Shown here: positions 51,134 through 60,770 of the stretch, one piece after another
Position numbering within the stretch: the stretch's first letter is position 1
Layout of the letters: each line of letters starts with the position of its first letter
Assembly: GCA_003165595.1 (NCBI GenBank)
Contig: PLWQ01000017.1
Location: 64,334-128,333 of the forward strand
DNA length: 64,000 nt
DNA from: Fibrobacterota bacterium
GTDB lineage: Bacteria; Fibrobacterota; Chitinivibrionia; Chitinivibrionales; FEN-1185
Direction: 5' to 3'
Made by a program: the position numbers and the translations under genes
The notes under the pieces: generated by a model
Database searches by the model: none
What the model saw: the letters and a program-made list of their open reading frames with translations, nothing else
Told to the model about the DNA's origin: nothing

Positions 51134-53059
51134 ATCAAATTCCGTACTAGAACCAGCGGTCTCTTCGAGATTATCCAGCCGGCAATTGAAAAGGGGGAAG
51201 TGTTCGATTCCACGCTCCTCAAGAACATGATCAACTCCCTTATCGCCGAGGGCAAGCGGAACTTTGCTATCGATCTCTCTCCCCTCGACTATATCTACTC
51301 GGACGCGATCAACGTGATTCTCGCGCTCAACAGGCGAATTCTTGATGTGAGCGGACGGCTGTCGCTCATGGGACCAAGCCCCGAGGTACGGCAGATTCTG
51401 GAACGCACCGGCATCCAGAACATCCTCAAGATCTTCGACACCGAGACCGAGCTTCTCAAGAGTTCCGAGGACATCATCCTGCAAACAACGCGCTACAACC
51501 TTGCCGACCTGCAGAACTACCAGCAGGCGCCTCCGCCCCAGAAGCCGAAATCGGAATTCGAGGATTTCCGCTCCGAGATAAGCACCGCGATGTCGCCCGG
51601 CGTGGGAGGCACTGAGCCCGAAGCCGACAAGGGATATCGTCAGCCGCCGGCGCAGCAGTTTGCCCCGCAGCAGCAGTTCGTACCCCAGCAGCCGCCTTTC
51701 AAGGAAGAAGAATTCGAAGCTGCGTATAAATCATTTGAGACCGAAGTATCACAGGACAGCTACGGGCCTCCGCCGCAGGTGGTTCGTCCGCAGCCCCAGC
51801 AGTACGCGGAACCGTTTACGCCGCCGCCTGTCCAGCCGCCCCGACCCGCGCAGCCGGCGAGACGGCCCGAGCAGGAATTCGCGCCTGTCCAGGAACCCAT
51901 GCCCACGGCACGGCACCGGGACGCCGATTACACGCCGCCCCGGATAGAACCGCTGGAACCGGCTCCCGCAACACGGCGCATGGATGAGGAAGAGACATTT
52001 GCCAAGAAGGAATTCGCCGCGCCGAAGGCAAAAGCCAAGCCGCCGCTCGACGAGAAGCCGGCCAGGCCGTACGACGATTTTACGCGAGACACCGACGATC
52101 TCGAACCCAAAAAACGCTCGCCCATGCCCATAATCATCACGATCCTCGTGGTGGCCTTGCTTGCCGTGGGCGCGTATTTCATAATTATTCCTCTTGTAAA
52201 GAACGGGCAAAAAGAAGCCGTGGCGCCCACTCCCGCGCCTGCGGTGAGCCAGCCCGTACCCGAGAAGCCCGTGACCCCGCCGCCGGCAGCCGCCCCTGTG
52301 CAGCCCGCGCCGGCACCCGTACCGGCGCCCGTCGCAAAACCGCAGCCGCCTGCTCCCGCGCCGGTCGCGGCTGAGGAACCAGTGGAGAAACCGGCAAAGA
52401 AACAGGCTGTGGGCAAGGCCCCAGCGCGTAAGCCTCCGGCCGAGACACCGAAAAAGGCTCAAGCCGCCGAAGCAGCGCCGGGCGCAGCTTCGGGGAAGAT
52501 CGTTATTACGTCAACACCGTCCGGCGCGACCATCAAGGCCGACGAGAACGTGATCGGCACGACACCATTTACCTGGAAGAATCCCAGTGTCATCGGCGAA
52601 GTCACCATTGTAGTGTCCAAGCCCGGCTACAAGGATGCGGCCAAGACCCTCGAATTTACAGGCGGCAACAAGAGCGAGTCGTTTAGGCTCGAAAGAGAAG
52701 TTACCGCCAAACCTGCGCCTGTTCCGGCACCGGCTCCCGAGCCTGAGGCCGCAGAACCCGCTCCGACGCCGACGCCCAAGGCCGCGCCCGCGCCCGCGCC
52801 CGCTCCGGCGCCTGCTGCGGAACCTGCTCCAGCTGCTGCTGCGCCGAGCGGCGAACCCGCGACCGTGTTCATCGCCTCGATTCCTCCTGTTGCGGATGTC
52901 TACATGGACGGGAAACTTATCGGAAAGACGAACATTACCAAGCTCAACGTGACCGCGGGCTCTCACAGCATGAGGTTTGTCAAGGGAACGCAGGAAGTTT
53001 CCAAAGACATGACCTTCAAGGGGGGCGACAACCCGTCTCAGCTGGTGAATTTAAAGTAG
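51134..53059 (+). CDS. STAS - transmembrane - PEGA domain protein
   Basis: Up to 641 residues. Residues 1-115 are a STAS domain (IKFRTRTSGLFEIIQPAIEKGEVFDSTLLKNMI, then FAIDLSPLDYIYSDAINVILALNRR), as in anti-anti-sigma proteins; the usual phospho-Ser is replaced in the YSDAIN region. A 200-residue Pro/Gln-rich linker leads to one membrane helix (PIIITILVVALLAVGAYFIII). Outside are two PEGA domains (ITSTPSGATIKADENVIGTTPF and IASIPPVADVYMDGKLIGKT) in Pro/Ala-rich stretches. The frame is open upstream of GTG 51200, and AGGGGG lies five bases before ATC 51134; starting at 51200 would cut the first STAS strand. It may link a cytoplasmic signal to the wall. Confidence 0.75.
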   Translation: MKFRTRTSGLFEIIQPAIEKGEVFDSTLLKNMINSLIAEGKRNFAIDLSPLDYIYSDAINVILALNRRILDVSGRLSLMGPSPEVRQILERTGIQNILKIFDTETELLKSSEDIILQTTRYNLADLQNYQQAPPPQKPKSEFEDFRSEISTAMSPGVGGTEPEADKGYRQPPAQQFAPQQQFVPQQPPFKEEEFEAAYKSFETEVSQDSYGPPPQVVRPQPQQYAEPFTPPPVQPPRPAQPARRPEQEFAPVQEPMPTARHRDADYTPPRIEPLEPAPATRRMDEEETFAKKEFAAPKAKAKPPLDEKPARPYDDFTRDTDDLEPKKRSPMPIIITILVVALLAVGAYFIIIPLVKNGQKEAVAPTPAPAVSQPVPEKPVTPPPAAAPVQPAPAPVPAPVAKPQPPAPAPVAAEEPVEKPAKKQAVGKAPARKPPAETPKKAQAAEAAPGAASGKIVITSTPSGATIKADENVIGTTPFTWKNPSVIGEVTIVVSKPGYKDAAKTLEFTGGNKSESFRLEREVTAKPAPVPAPAPEPEAAEPAPTPTPKAAPAPAPAPAPAAEPAPAAAAPSGEPATVFIASIPPVADVYMDGKLIGKTNITKLNVTAGSHSMRFVKGTQEVSKDMTFKGGDNPSQLVNLK

Positions 53060-53098
53060 CGCGGCGCGCCTGAGCTTGACGTATAGGAGTGAAGGAAG

Positions 53099-53137
53099 AG
53101 CAGGAACCCCGGTGGATCGGGATTCCTGCTTTTTTTT
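53099..53137 (+). terminator. Rho-independent terminator of the STAS-PEGA gene
   Basis: AGCAGGAA-C-CCCG and CGGG-A-TTCCTGCT form a 13-position stem with one mismatch and a six-base loop, followed by eight T. Confidence 0.88.
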
Positions 53138-53370
53138 ATGCGGTTGATCGGTTTCCATTGCATCGCGCCATGGCGATATGAGGCAGATCAGGGGAGCGTG
53201 ATCTAAGGCAAGGGACGCCGGTTTCCCCAGAAGATTTCAAAAGACATCGGCTGCTGCCGCAGCACACCGCAGGGTCCATGCTTGTCCGAAAAATCGGCAA
53301 ACCATGCTCGCAACCCTTGATTTTGCCCGTAAAGTTATATATCTTTTATGTCCGTTTAGGAAATTAGTGT

Positions 53371-53443
<73 letters not shown>

Positions 53444-53452
53444 TTTAGAATC

Positions 53453-53487
53453 AAGGACTTACAACGCAAGTTGTAGGTCCTTTTTTT
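53453..53487 (+). terminator. Terminator of tRNA-Phe
   Basis: AAGGACTTACAAC and GTTGTAGGTCCTT form a 13-bp stem (one G-T) closed by GCAA, followed by a run of seven T. Confidence 0.9.
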
Positions 53488-53566
53488 GTGAATGCCTAAA
53501 ATTGCTTGTCATTTTTGATACACACGTGATTTTCAGGCCCCGACTCTCTAAAGTCTACTGACGAGC

Positions 53567-53880
53567 GCCTGAACAGCTCCAGGAGGAATGTCTTTACTTT
53601 TGGCAAGAATGATGAGTCGTTCGAGATCCTCTTTAGTGGCCTCGGTCTAAGCTTTGAGCACCCTTTTGTCGCGACCCTAACGTCTTTTTCTTTCACCTTC
53701 CGCAATTATCCGCTTGAGACGCCCGTTCTCGGATTCTAGCTCGCGCGTCGCATGATTTCTGGAATGCCAATACCCGAGAATTTGTTACGTCAGTTGAAAA
53801 AGGTCTGCTCGCTGATGCCGTGTCGGCGGCAAACCTCGTTGATCTTGCCGCCTCTCAGGTACCCACTTGTCAGGGAAAAT
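53567..53880 (-). pseudogene. Decayed IS3-type transposase OrfA remnant
   Basis: Read on the minus strand, GGKINEVCRRHGISEQTFFN is followed by a TGA where Trp is expected, then RNKFSGIGIPEIMRR. After a frameshift it continues RELESENGRLKRIIAEGERKRR. This is the helix-turn-helix plus leucine zipper of IS3-family OrfA (VCRKHGISxxTFYxWKxKYGG...LKxLExENxRLKRxxA). Another in-frame piece (TEATKEDLERLIILAKSKDI) lies downstream. No OrfB and no terminal repeats are visible. The rest of the 53490-54130 gap holds nothing else firm. Confidence 0.7.
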
Positions 53881-54136
53881 AGCAAGTCTTTCGCAAATTC
53901 GAGAATTGATTTTGTGCAGCAAGCAAAGCCTGCGAGATGTGCCTATGGCTTTTCCCCCTGAGATGTACCACGCCCTATGGGGCGTGGTGCACTATACTAC
54001 GCTCAAGCGCAGACGCGCTCGACTTCACCGGCCAAATTCCTCAATCTTTTTCGAAAAGGCACAATGATTGCTTTAATGATTGGTTTTAAGAGCCTTGATC
54101 CGACGAGGCGTCCTTACAATAAGTGAGGTAAACACT

Positions 54137-57100
54137 GTGTTTCCTGGAACTTCTCTCGTTCTGAATCTGGCCCTGGCATTTTATAAGGCGGGCACTATCT
54201 GGACCCGGAAATTGTTGGGCCTGGCAACGGTTCACACTGTTCAGGATGCGCATTGGTACAAACTTCCGTACCGGGTATTCGCTCCTGTTGCCGCCGCCTC
54301 TGTCGCAGTCGCGTTCACATTTCTGCTTTCCTGCGGCCCCGCAACCAGCCCATTCACTGCTTCAAATGCAACCATTTCGATAAGGCTGGCGAATTCCAAG
54401 GGGCAGATTTCCGCAACCACGGTATCCGATACCACAGGCAACACCGTGCATGTCAAGGTGACTCCGTATCTGTACCAGTACATCACAACGGTATCGGTGT
54501 TCATTGGACGAAGCGCGTCGGATACCGACACCCTTATCGCGCTGGGCAATTTCAATTCGCCAAACGACTCGCTGTGGCTTAACATCGCCTTCCGCACTCC
54601 GGGTACGCGCACCATAACGGCAACCGCGATTATCCCCGGCGCGCCCAACTACAAGGCAACGGCAACCATCGTGATCTACCCAATGCCTGTCCGGACTTTT
54701 TCACTGGCATACGACGGCAATGGAAATTCCTCGGGCACGCCGCCCGCGGACTCAGGTGCGTATCAACAAGGGGCAGGTGTAACAATCAAGGGCAATACAG
54801 GCGGTCTGGTAAGAACCGGCTACACTTTTGCGGGATGGAACACTGCGGCGGATGGAAGCGGCGTGTCGTATTCCGCCGGAGACGTCTTCACCATGACGGC
54901 CGGGAATGTGACGTTGTATGCAAAATGGACGCAAAATCCAACCTACACGGTTGTCTATAATGGCAACAACAACACAAGCGGCTCGGCTCCCACAGATCCC
55001 AACTCCTACGAACAGAACGCAACCGTTACCGTCCGCGCAAATACGGGAGCACTTGTCCGAACCGGTTACACATTTGCAGGCTGGAACACAGCCGCGGACG
55101 GAACCGGCACCTCGTACGCAGGTGGAGAGACGTTTGCAATCGCGACTTCCAACGTAACGCTTTACGCCAAATGGACACAGAACCCAACCTACACCGTAAC
55201 CTACAACGGAAACAACAGCACCGGCGGCGCAGTGCCCACCGACCCCAATGCTTACGAACAGGGCTCAACCGTTACCGTCAAAGCAAATACAGGCAGCCTG
55301 GTGAGGGCAGACTACACATTTGCAGGATGGAACACAGCGGCAGATGGAACCGGGGCTGAATATGCCGGTGGCGCCTCCTTTAGCATCGGTAATGCAAACG
55401 TTGTCTTGTACGCGGTATGGACTCAGGACCCAACCTACACCGTAACCTACAATGGCAACAACAACACGTCGGGCAATGTGCCCCTTGATGGAAATTCATA
55501 TGAACAGGGCGCAAGCGTGACGGTAAAGGCCAATGGCGGCAACCTTGCAAAAACGGGGTATACTTTTGCGGGATGGAATACTGCGGCTGATGGCAGCGGC
55601 CTTACCTACGCGGCCGGGACATCATTCAATATCGGTGCGGCCAACGTAATCCTCTACGCAATATGGACGCAGAACCCCACCTTCACGGTAACGTACAATG
55701 GCAACGGCAACACCGGCGGATCCGCCCCAACAGACGCTAATGCATACCAACAGGGCGCGAGCGTGACCATAAAAGGCAACACAGGCAATCTCGTGAAGAC
55801 CGGCTACACCTTTGCGGGATGGAACACGGCGGCGGACGGCAGCGGCACCCCCTTCGCGGCTGGCGCAACATTGACAATGGGTAATGCCAATGTCTCGTTG
55901 TACGCGAACTGGACGCAGAACCCCACCTATACGGTCACCTACATGGGCAACGGCAATACAAGCGGATCAGTGCCTCTGGATGCAAACGCCTATGAGCAAA
56001 ACGCAACGGTTACGGTAAAAGGCAATACCGGCAATCTTGTGCGTACCGGGTATTCGTTCTCGGGTTGGAACACCGCGGCAGACGGAAGCGGCAAAGCCTA
56101 TGCACCTGCAGCCACGTTCAGTGTGGGGACATCAAACGTCGTCCTCTATGCACTTTGGACGCAATTACAGACCTACACTGTGACCTACAATGGCAACAAT
56201 ACCACGGGCGGAGCCGTACCCACCGACGCGGGAACCTACCAGCAGGGAACAACCGTGACGGTCAAGACCAACAGCGGCAACCTGGCCAAAACCGGCTACA
56301 CCTTTGCGGGGTGGAACACCGCGGCGGATGGGACCGGTACATCGTATGCCGCAGGCTCGACCTTCACAATGGGTAATGCCAATGTCGTGCTGTATGCGGT
56401 CTGGACCCAAAACCCCACCTATACCGTTACCTACAATGACAATAATAGCACCGGCGGCACGGTTCCCACCGACGCGGGCGCGTACCAGCAGGGAACAACG
56501 GTAACAACCAAGACCAACAGCGGCAACCTGGTAAAGACGGGTTTCACCTTTGCAGGCTGGAACACCGCGGCGGATGGGACCGGCACATCGTATGCCGCAG
56601 GCACAACGTTTGCAATGGGCAATGCCAATGTCACACTGTATGCCGTGTGGACACAGAACCCCACGTACACCGTCACCTATAACGGTAACAGCAGCACCGG
56701 CGGTGTTGCGCCTGTTGACGCGGGAGCATATCAGCAAGGTTCAACCGTGACGGTAAAGTCAAACACCGGCTCGCTGGCAAGGACGGGCTACACCTTTGCG
56801 GGCTGGAACACCGCCGCAGACGGATCGGGCACGCCGTACGCGGCAGGCGCCACGTTCACAATAGGCAACGCCAATGTGACGCTGTACGCGAAATGGACCA
56901 TTGCGATCCTTTCCGTCAAGTTCAACACCAACGGCGGCAGCGTGGTGGACAGCCAGCTCGTTGCCTACAACAGCCTTGCTACCGCTCCTGCGGCTCCCAC
57001 AAAGACGGGCAATGTGTTTGCAGGATGGTATTCCGATCAGACGCTCACCTCGCCATTCTCATTTACCGCGCCCATCGTGGCATCCATCACACTGTATGCA

Positions 57101-58144
57101 AAGTGGGCGCCGGTGTATACGGTGACCTATAACGGGAACGGGAATACGGGAGGAACGGCGCCTGCGGACAATGGCTCATACATCAGTGGTGCAATCGTGA
57201 CGATCCTCGACAATACCGGAAGCCTCGTCAAAACGGGATATTCCTTTGCCGGATGGAACACCAATGCCGCGGGCACCGGCACCGACAGGACGCCCGGCAA
57301 TACGTTTCAGATTGGCTCGACAAGTGTCATCCTGTACGCGAAATGGACAATCAATTCGTACGCCGTTTCGTTCAATTCAAACGGCGGCAGCGCGGTGGCG
57401 GTGCAGAACGTCAATTACGGATCAACAGCCACTCCCCCGAACCCTGCGCCAACTAAGACGTCGTACGTGTTTGCGGGATGGTATGCCGACTCGGCGCTAA
57501 CGAGTGTTTTCAACTTTGCCACGACGATCACGTCCGCGCAAACCCTGTGGGCAAAATGGCAAATCCAGGACGCGGACGGGAATGTTTATCATGAAGTGAA
57601 AATTGGTAATCAGGTGTGGATGGTTGAGAACTTGAAAACAACCAAGTACAACGACGGCTCGGTGATTCCAACTTTGTCTTACTATTTGGACTGGACAAGT
57701 CTTGCTACTCCTGCATATTGTTGGTACAACGACTCCATTTCTTCCTACAAAACCCCTTACGGCGCTCTCTATGACTGGTTTGCCGTTGGAACCGGAAAGC
57801 TCGCGCCTTTGGGATGGCACGTTGCCAACGACAACGACTGGACCAATCTTACAAATAACCTTGGGGGTCCCGACAGCGCAGGCGGGAAAATGAAAGAGGC
57901 GGGAACAGCGCATTGGGCTTCGCCCAATACCAATGCAACTAATTCGTCGGGATTCACGGCGCTTCCAGGGGACATGACCGGTGGATTCGGCGTTGGCTAT
58001 GGAGGAAATTGGTGGAGTTCCACCCAATGCTCGGGTAACCTAACGGCAAATTGCGAGACACTTAGTTCGAGCTCCGGAAGTCTTTCGTCTTTCTGTTTGT
58101 CCCCAACGGTCGGCGTTTCCGTCCGTTGCATCCGGGACTACTGA
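54137..58144 (+). CDS. Giant lipoprotein with InlB-type repeats and FISUMP domain
   Basis: About 1335 residues. The lipobox is in FTFLLSCG near residue 70, after an unusually long leader; GTG 54137 with GAGG eight bases upstream is my start. Residues about 200-935 hold nine units of about 82 residues (TYTVTYNGN...GYTFAGWNTAADGSG...VTLYAKWTQNP), the Listeria-Bacteroides InlB B-repeat. Three more divergent or short repeats follow (FAGWYSDQTL, FAGWNTNAAG, FAGWYADSAL). Residues 1145-1335 (DADGNVYHEVKIGNQVWMVENLKT...YGALYDWFAV...GWHVANDNDW...SVRCIRDY) are a FISUMP domain. An adhesin or surface display stalk is likely. Confidence 0.88.
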   Translation: MFPGTSLVLNLALAFYKAGTIWTRKLLGLATVHTVQDAHWYKLPYRVFAPVAAASVAVAFTFLLSCGPATSPFTASNATISIRLANSKGQISATTVSDTTGNTVHVKVTPYLYQYITTVSVFIGRSASDTDTLIALGNFNSPNDSLWLNIAFRTPGTRTITATAIIPGAPNYKATATIVIYPMPVRTFSLAYDGNGNSSGTPPADSGAYQQGAGVTIKGNTGGLVRTGYTFAGWNTAADGSGVSYSAGDVFTMTAGNVTLYAKWTQNPTYTVVYNGNNNTSGSAPTDPNSYEQNATVTVRANTGALVRTGYTFAGWNTAADGTGTSYAGGETFAIATSNVTLYAKWTQNPTYTVTYNGNNSTGGAVPTDPNAYEQGSTVTVKANTGSLVRADYTFAGWNTAADGTGAEYAGGASFSIGNANVVLYAVWTQDPTYTVTYNGNNNTSGNVPLDGNSYEQGASVTVKANGGNLAKTGYTFAGWNTAADGSGLTYAAGTSFNIGAANVILYAIWTQNPTFTVTYNGNGNTGGSAPTDANAYQQGASVTIKGNTGNLVKTGYTFAGWNTAADGSGTPFAAGATLTMGNANVSLYANWTQNPTYTVTYMGNGNTSGSVPLDANAYEQNATVTVKGNTGNLVRTGYSFSGWNTAADGSGKAYAPAATFSVGTSNVVLYALWTQLQTYTVTYNGNNTTGGAVPTDAGTYQQGTTVTVKTNSGNLAKTGYTFAGWNTAADGTGTSYAAGSTFTMGNANVVLYAVWTQNPTYTVTYNDNNSTGGTVPTDAGAYQQGTTVTTKTNSGNLVKTGFTFAGWNTAADGTGTSYAAGTTFAMGNANVTLYAVWTQNPTYTVTYNGNSSTGGVAPVDAGAYQQGSTVTVKSNTGSLARTGYTFAGWNTAADGSGTPYAAGATFTIGNANVTLYAKWTIAILSVKFNTNGGSVVDSQLVAYNSLATAPAAPTKTGNVFAGWYSDQTLTSPFSFTAPIVASITLYAKWAPVYTVTYNGNGNTGGTAPADNGSYISGAIVTILDNTGSLVKTGYSFAGWNTNAAGTGTDRTPGNTFQIGSTSVILYAKWTINSYAVSFNSNGGSAVAVQNVNYGSTATPPNPAPTKTSYVFAGWYADSALTSVFNFATTITSAQTLWAKWQIQDADGNVYHEVKIGNQVWMVENLKTTKYNDGSVIPTLSYYLDWTSLATPAYCWYNDSISSYKTPYGALYDWFAVGTGKLAPLGWHVANDNDWTNLTNNLGGPDSAGGKMKEAGTAHWASPNTNATNSSGFTALPGDMTGGFGVGYGGNWWSSTQCSGNLTANCETLSSSSGSLSSFCLSPTVGVSVRCIRDY
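54691..56902 (+). repeat. Nine 246-bp tandem coding repeats
   Basis: The units encode InlB-type repeats; successive ACCTACAC boundaries at 54941, 55187 and 55433 are exactly 246 bases apart. Units are similar but not identical at the DNA level, so expansion is not very recent, although the seventh and eighth (56170-56670) are notably alike. Confidence 0.85.
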
Positions 58145-58285
58145 ATACCCTGAAGAACGAAGAGGCGATTGACTTTGAGGAACCAGGCAATTGGGTGATT
58201 GTCTGAAGCAAAGACTCGAAGAACACATGTGCCAACTTGGCTCGCTGCTCCACAGCAGAATGCCAAAGAGTATGCCGGATCCGTA

Positions 58286-59356
58286 TCAGCCTTTAACAGC
58301 AGTTACCAAGGCATCGGAAAAATTCTTAATGTCTTTGAAGCCCGCTTCCTGTAGCATCCGTACGACCTCTGCGGCTTCTTTTGTCGATCCCCGCCAGTCG
58401 AACCTGAAAGTCCCCCCTGATTTTAATGTGTTTTTGATACCCGGAATCGCCCGGTTCCAATTTATGGTGCCCGGCGCCATATGATGCCCGACAACCTGGT
58501 CAAGGGTTTCTTTATCAAAAAGCAATCCGATATCCGAAGCATCCGCCTCCACGTGGTACGGAATATTTTTTCGCGCAACCGCCTGGTTGTTAATGTTTAT
58601 TGCAAGTTGGGGTTCATGAGCCGCACCCGCTCCACCCATATTTGCAATAACCGGCTTACCTTTTGCGCCAATATCCTTTACCAGACCGCGTGCGGTTTTT
58701 GCGGCGGGTGATAAGGACAGAGTACCTTCTCCTGAAGAAATCCGTGTGATTATTCCAACTATGCCTCTTAATAGCATTGCCCCGACTATTTGCAGTCCGA
58801 TGATTGTAAGTTGGTCCGAAACGGTTTTTCCAAGAAGTCTCGTTGCTTCGAGGGCGGTTTGAATAACCCGGGGTGTAGTTCCCTGGGTAAAAAGGGTAGG
58901 CGCAATTACCTTGCCGCCGGCGCCCCTGTAATAGGCATTTGGAAAAGGTAACCCGGGCGCCGGGGGCCCAACGGGGAGATGATCGACAGCCTGGTAGTAA
59001 TCGGGGTAAATTGCAAGATCGACTGCATTAATGCCGGAAGCATTAAAATTAAAATGAGAGTGCGGGACAAATACCGGCATTTCAAATCCGTCAAGAAACA
59101 AATAATAACCGCCCAGATAAATGCCGAACCCCACCGCATTCAGCAGATTGTCCACATAATCACTGTGCAAACGAGGGTCTGCAGAATCAGCAGATACCTT
59201 TGGAAGGTCGACGCCATGACTCTTGAGCCATTCTGATTCTTCCGGCGTAGGAGTTTCCAAATCCATTGACGTTGAATCTTCAACCTTGTCGGAAATAAGT
59301 ACCGATGCGGGTTTTTCATTTCCGCTCACCAATGGTTTTTGACCAAAAGGAGCCAT
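58286..59356 (-). CDS. Effector-like protein with C-terminal methyltransferase-like domain
   Basis: A 356-residue protein with no signal peptide. Residues 1-70 are polar and acidic. The middle (75-215) has hydrophobic helices (VGFGIYLGGYYLFL, TIIGLQIVGAMLLRGIVGIITRI). The C-terminal 125 residues (GKPVIANMGGAGAAHEPQLAININ..., VEADASDIGLLFDKETLDQVVGHHM, NTLKSGGTFRFDWRGS) follow a Rossmann methyltransferase order: glycine loop, acidic strand 2, DA strand 3, LxxGGxF strand. Toxin domains of this kind end several polymorphic or contractile-system effectors. With the next gene it forms a likely pair. No immunity gene is identified. Confidence 0.55.
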   Translation of the reverse strand: MAPFGQKPLVSGNEKPASVLISDKVEDSTSMDLETPTPEESEWLKSHGVDLPKVSADSADPRLHSDYVDNLLNAVGFGIYLGGYYLFLDGFEMPVFVPHSHFNFNASGINAVDLAIYPDYYQAVDHLPVGPPAPGLPFPNAYYRGAGGKVIAPTLFTQGTTPRVIQTALEATRLLGKTVSDQLTIIGLQIVGAMLLRGIVGIITRISSGEGTLSLSPAAKTARGLVKDIGAKGKPVIANMGGAGAAHEPQLAININNQAVARKNIPYHVEADASDIGLLFDKETLDQVVGHHMAPGTINWNRAIPGIKNTLKSGGTFRFDWRGSTKEAAEVVRMLQEAGFKDIKNFSDALVTAVKG

Positions 59357-59398
59357 AGGGTTCTTTCTGAAATGGGTACGTTAAAAAAAATGTTCACC

Positions 59399-60151
59399 TT
59401 ACGTTAATTGTTCCGTGCTTTGAATATCAGAGTACCGTGTATTTTCAAAAATCAGTTGAGTTTGACCGTCATCGCCTATTGCTTCAAGAGAATAAGCGAT
59501 AGTATCGGACGTCGGCACATCACTAAACTTGACCAGGACGGAAACATCATCATCTTCAATAAAATCTTTTATCGGCTGTTTTTGATCGTACTCGGTTGCT
59601 TTGGAAAAAAAATGCAGTACCCTTGTTTCATTTATTGCATCATCAGGCGTTAAATCGACCCTGATCCAAATCGGCCCCTTATCCGCACGGGGCATGGTCA
59701 GAGGCGGACTTTCAACCTCGTTGCCTCTGGAATGCGAAGCTTTGAAAAAATAATCGAGGGTCTTGCTCGGGTCGTTGCTGTAATCGGCATAATGTGCGTC
59801 GTTGTAATAAAGAGTTAATTCCGCTTCGGCAACGCCGCCGGACTCAAAGCCTTCCGCATTGCATTGCATGTCCTGAATTTCGCCGTTATAGGTTGAGAAC
59901 AGGCTGAATGTCACCTTTTTACGCGCGGTTTCCTTGAGATACTCCACTTTCACCCGTACGCGGCATTTTCTGTTGAAATCAAATCCATCATCGGATTCAA
60001 CAAATTGTGGATCGGAAAGTTTTACCTCCTGCGTGTCGGCATCCTGCATTTGCTGCAGGTTATCCGTCGCATATTCCTGGTTTTCCGGCTCGGAATCCTC
60101 CGCAGGCTCGAAAAATCCAGGGTCGTTTATGTCATGCCAGGAGCCTTCCAT
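59399..60151 (-). CDS. Hypothetical acidic beta-rich protein paired with the effector-like gene
   Basis: A 250-residue acidic protein without export signal. Segments such as KCRVRVKVEYLKETARKKVTFSLFSTYNG and AEAELTLYYNDAHYADYSNDPSKTLDYFFKASHSRGNEVESPPL look like two Ig-like beta-sandwiches of the sort that precede effectors in type VI or extracellular contractile injection systems. It is 42 bases upstream of the methyltransferase-like gene on the same strand, so it may be a carrier, chaperone or loader. AAGG seven bases before ATG 60151 fixes the start. I see no PAAR motif. Confidence 0.5.
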   Translation of the reverse strand: MEGSWHDINDPGFFEPAEDSEPENQEYATDNLQQMQDADTQEVKLSDPQFVESDDGFDFNRKCRVRVKVEYLKETARKKVTFSLFSTYNGEIQDMQCNAEGFESGGVAEAELTLYYNDAHYADYSNDPSKTLDYFFKASHSRGNEVESPPLTMPRADKGPIWIRVDLTPDDAINETRVLHFFSKATEYDQKQPIKDFIEDDDVSVLVKFSDVPTSDTIAYSLEAIGDDGQTQLIFENTRYSDIQSTEQLT

Positions 60152-60676
60152 TTGTAGCCCTTGCAGTGATAGGAATTTTCCAGACACCCGCTTCTTTCAT
60201 CGCGATCGCATGAAGCCGCCTATTAAATAGCTGATCGCAAAAACGATGCCAGTATTTCGGCATAGAGGAGCGTAATACAAGCGATTACGGGTTGTTGTCA
60301 CTTTCGTTCCCAAACGTAAGGTAATAGCGCTTCGCGCCTTTTTTTTGTGTCTTTTGCATTGTCGAACGAACCTGCGCCTGACATCTGAATATCTTTTATG
60401 CTTGCACTGAAGCACACGCCCATTGGCGACAAGCGTTGGGCCGACAACGCCCGGATTTTTTTACTATGAGATAACGGCTCGTCGGATTTCATGGTATTGA
60501 TATTGCGGAAAACGCCCCTGTCCTTCAAGACTACGAAGGACAGGGAAACAGACATTCCGCATCCGGGAAGCAGAACGCAGTTCTATTTGTAACATATCTG
60601 GACGAATGGATACCGAGTGACACCATGCAAGAATGGGAACTGCTAGCAATAAAATCAATTGTCATATCGAAGTCTT

Positions 60677-60770
60677 GAATCCCACAGCGAACGCATTGCA
60701 GGGTGCTCATTGGGGGGTACATCCGGCTGTAATCGCATTCCCCGGAGGTTCGCTGCGGGTTTCCTCAATG
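60677..60770. repeat. Full-length member of the GAATCCCACAGCGA repeat family
   Basis: GAATCCCACAGCGAACGCATT, a 35-base insert GCAGGGTGCTCATTGGGGGG..., then CGCATTCCCC-GGAGGTTCGCTGCGGG. Shorter forms lie at 45815 and, on the other strand, near 4223. The 750-base gap 60152-60901 contains this, a GGTAATAGCGCTTCGCGCC motif at 60317 and no credible gene. Confidence 0.55.

Noticed and set aside
53867-54067. A 66-codon frame after the transposase remnant
   Set aside because: No ribosome site or similarity; it overlaps degenerate DNA.
54691-56902. Regular repeats that might suggest a CRISPR array
   Set aside because: The 246-base units are in frame inside one protein and lack short identical repeats with unique spacers.
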